From an uncultured Porphyromonadaceae bacterium (GTDB lineage Bacteria > Bacteroidota > Bacteroidia > Bacteroidales > Muribaculaceae): DNA of 22,532 nt. Positions 21,642 to 22,532 of the stretch are shown in pieces. The stretch's first letter is position 1, and every line of letters begins with the position of its first letter. The notes under the pieces were generated by a model, which had not been told where the DNA came from, made no database searches, and saw only the letters and a list, made by a program, of their open reading frames with translations. The stretch is taken from NCBI GenBank assembly GCA_905193485.1, contig CAJJOX010000007.1, positions 1 through 22,532 of the forward strand, written 5' to 3'. The position numbers and the translations under genes were made by a program.

Positions 21642-22421
21642 ATGACAGTGTTTCAGCAAATGCTCATCTGCGCCGGCGGTCTTGGCCTCGCGTCGCTGCT
21701 GGGCTCTACAGTCGGGCTTGCCGTAAGAAAGATACCCCATCGGTGGAACGACATGTTTCTCGGATTCTGTGCGGGTATGATGCTTGCGGCTTCATTGTCG
21801 TGTCTCATAATGCCGGCCATGGAAATGGCCGGTCGAAACGGATGGTGGCAATCGTTGGCAGGAGTGGCGTCGGGCGTCCTTCTTGTGGGACTGCTTGACA
21901 GGATCATGCCGCATCTGCATCACCTTACAGGTCTTGAACACGACTTCTGTCGTGAAGAGCCGCACGGTTCACGCGGCAAAAGCATCAACCGTGTCCTGCT
22001 GTTTGTCATGGCTATAGCGATACACAAGTTTCCGGAGGGACTGGCTACGGGAGTCGTGTTTGACGGCGAAAATATGGGGAATGCATATACTGTAGCCATT
22101 ACCATAGCGTTGCAGAACATACCGGAAGGCATGGTTGTCGTGACGCCGTTGTTGATGATCGGTGTGGGCTATAAGAGGGTTGTCGGTGTCGGTCTGGCGA
22201 TAGCTTTGCTGGAGATCGCCGGGGTGCTTCTGGGCTATTTTATCGGCGATATATCAATGGCATTGCTTCCCGCAATCACCGCCATGGCCGGCGGCGCGAT
22301 GCTTTATGTGATCAGCGACGAGATGATTCCCGAAACACACAGCCACGGCTACGAGAAGCAGGCTACATATGCCCTCGTCGCCGGCGTGATGTGCATGCTC
22401 TTTATCCAGATGTTTGTGTAG
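21642..22421 (+). CDS. ZIP-family divalent metal transporter (ZupT/GufA-like)
   Basis: This 259-residue inner-membrane protein has about eight helices, which is the ZIP layout. The two metal-transport signatures are present: HKFPEG (128-133) in the fourth helix and QNIPEG (158-163) in the fifth. ETHSHG (231-236) lies near the C-terminus and a histidine-rich HLHHLTGLEH segment (91-100) in the cytoplasmic loop. ZIP proteins import zinc, iron or related metals. The selectivity is not determinable here. It probably shares the promoter of the flavoprotein gene. No terminator is visible downstream before the window ends. Confidence 0.92.
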   Translation: MTVFQQMLICAGGLGLASLLGSTVGLAVRKIPHRWNDMFLGFCAGMMLAASLSCLIMPAMEMAGRNGWWQSLAGVASGVLLVGLLDRIMPHLHHLTGLEHDFCREEPHGSRGKSINRVLLFVMAIAIHKFPEGLATGVVFDGENMGNAYTVAITIALQNIPEGMVVVTPLLMIGVGYKRVVGVGLAIALLEIAGVLLGYFIGDISMALLPAITAMAGGAMLYVISDEMIPETHSHGYEKQATYALVAGVMCMLFIQMFV

Positions 22422-22471
22422 AATGCATAACAATACCGCAGTCCCTCCCAACCATAGCCGACAAATCACAA

Positions 22472-22495
22472 CCCTCCCCAACACCCCATTCCCCC
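22472..22495 (-). other. Canonical G-quadruplex motif (minus strand) in the C/A-rich window end
   Basis: On the minus strand the G-runs are 5, 4, 4 and 3 long with loops AAT, TGTT and A, fitting the G3+N1-7 rule. The whole tail from about 22440 to 22532 is C/A-rich on the plus strand and has no gene. Its composition resembles the intergenic tract at 13645-13800 in opposite orientation. Confidence 0.55.
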
Positions 22496-22532
22496 AAAAA
22501 ACACCACCATCCACACCCCCGCTGACGTATCC

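Noticed and set aside
1..22532. CRISPR array, toxin-antitoxin, restriction or biosynthetic cluster
   Set aside because: I found no regularly spaced repeats, no transposase, nuclease or modification genes, and no carrier-protein synthases. The lone PPTase does not make a biosynthetic cluster.

Overview
The window looks like a chromosomal segment from a fairly GC-rich member of the Bacteroidales. The family Muribaculaceae is my best guess, but that is inference. The evidence is the gene content (GldD/GldE pair, YfhO-type membrane protein, Bacteroidetes-type XerD, mnmG-apt-uvrC order), the near absence of Shine-Dalgarno sequences, and repeated promoters of the Bacteroidetes type (TTTG, about 20 bases, TAnnTTTG). 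I see no insertion sequence, prophage, CRISPR array or defence locus. Nearly all of it is housekeeping and envelope genes, and I do not see a clearly new system.

Layout. (1) 1-3526, plus strand: the tail of mnmG, a parS-like ParB site, apt (purine salvage), uvrC (nucleotide excision repair) and a secreted M48 metalloprotease. (2) 3547-5972, minus strand: a two-gene metal operon, a zinc/cadmium-type P1B ATPase followed by a Fur-family regulator with an ATGA overlap. A 15-bp palindrome lies just upstream of its -7 box. (3) 6118-8916, plus: a large FAD plus Fe-S oxidoreductase, divergent from the metal operon. (4) 8921-9352: convergent tRNA-Ala(GGC) and tRNA-Tyr(GTA), each with a well-formed promoter and a hairpin. 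(5) 9395-13632, minus: gldE-gldD-PPTase, then an S24/LexA-like regulator plus a TPR protein with their own promoter. (6) 13633-13882: a G-rich divergent intergenic region with a canonical G-quadruplex motif. (7) 13883-17925, plus: yfhO-like gene, an overlapping degenerate methyltransferase-like gene, and xerD. (8) 17950-20748, plus: an LTA-synthase-like membrane phosphotransferase and gluQRS. (9) 20888-22421, plus: an iron-sulfur flavoprotein-like reductase and a ZIP metal transporter.

How the genes may work together. Metal homeostasis appears twice, as export ATPase plus Fur-type sensor and as a ZIP importer at the other end. Envelope functions dominate the middle: GldD/GldE, the YfhO-like protein and the LTA-synthase-like enzyme. 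DNA and chromosome maintenance is represented by UvrC, XerD and the parS-like site. The parS-like site next to mnmG suggests that this segment is not far from the replication origin.

Both ends of the window are G/C-homopolymer-rich, and the first codons of the mnmG fragment do not look like MnmG. This may be a contig whose ends fell in hard-to-assemble G-tracts.
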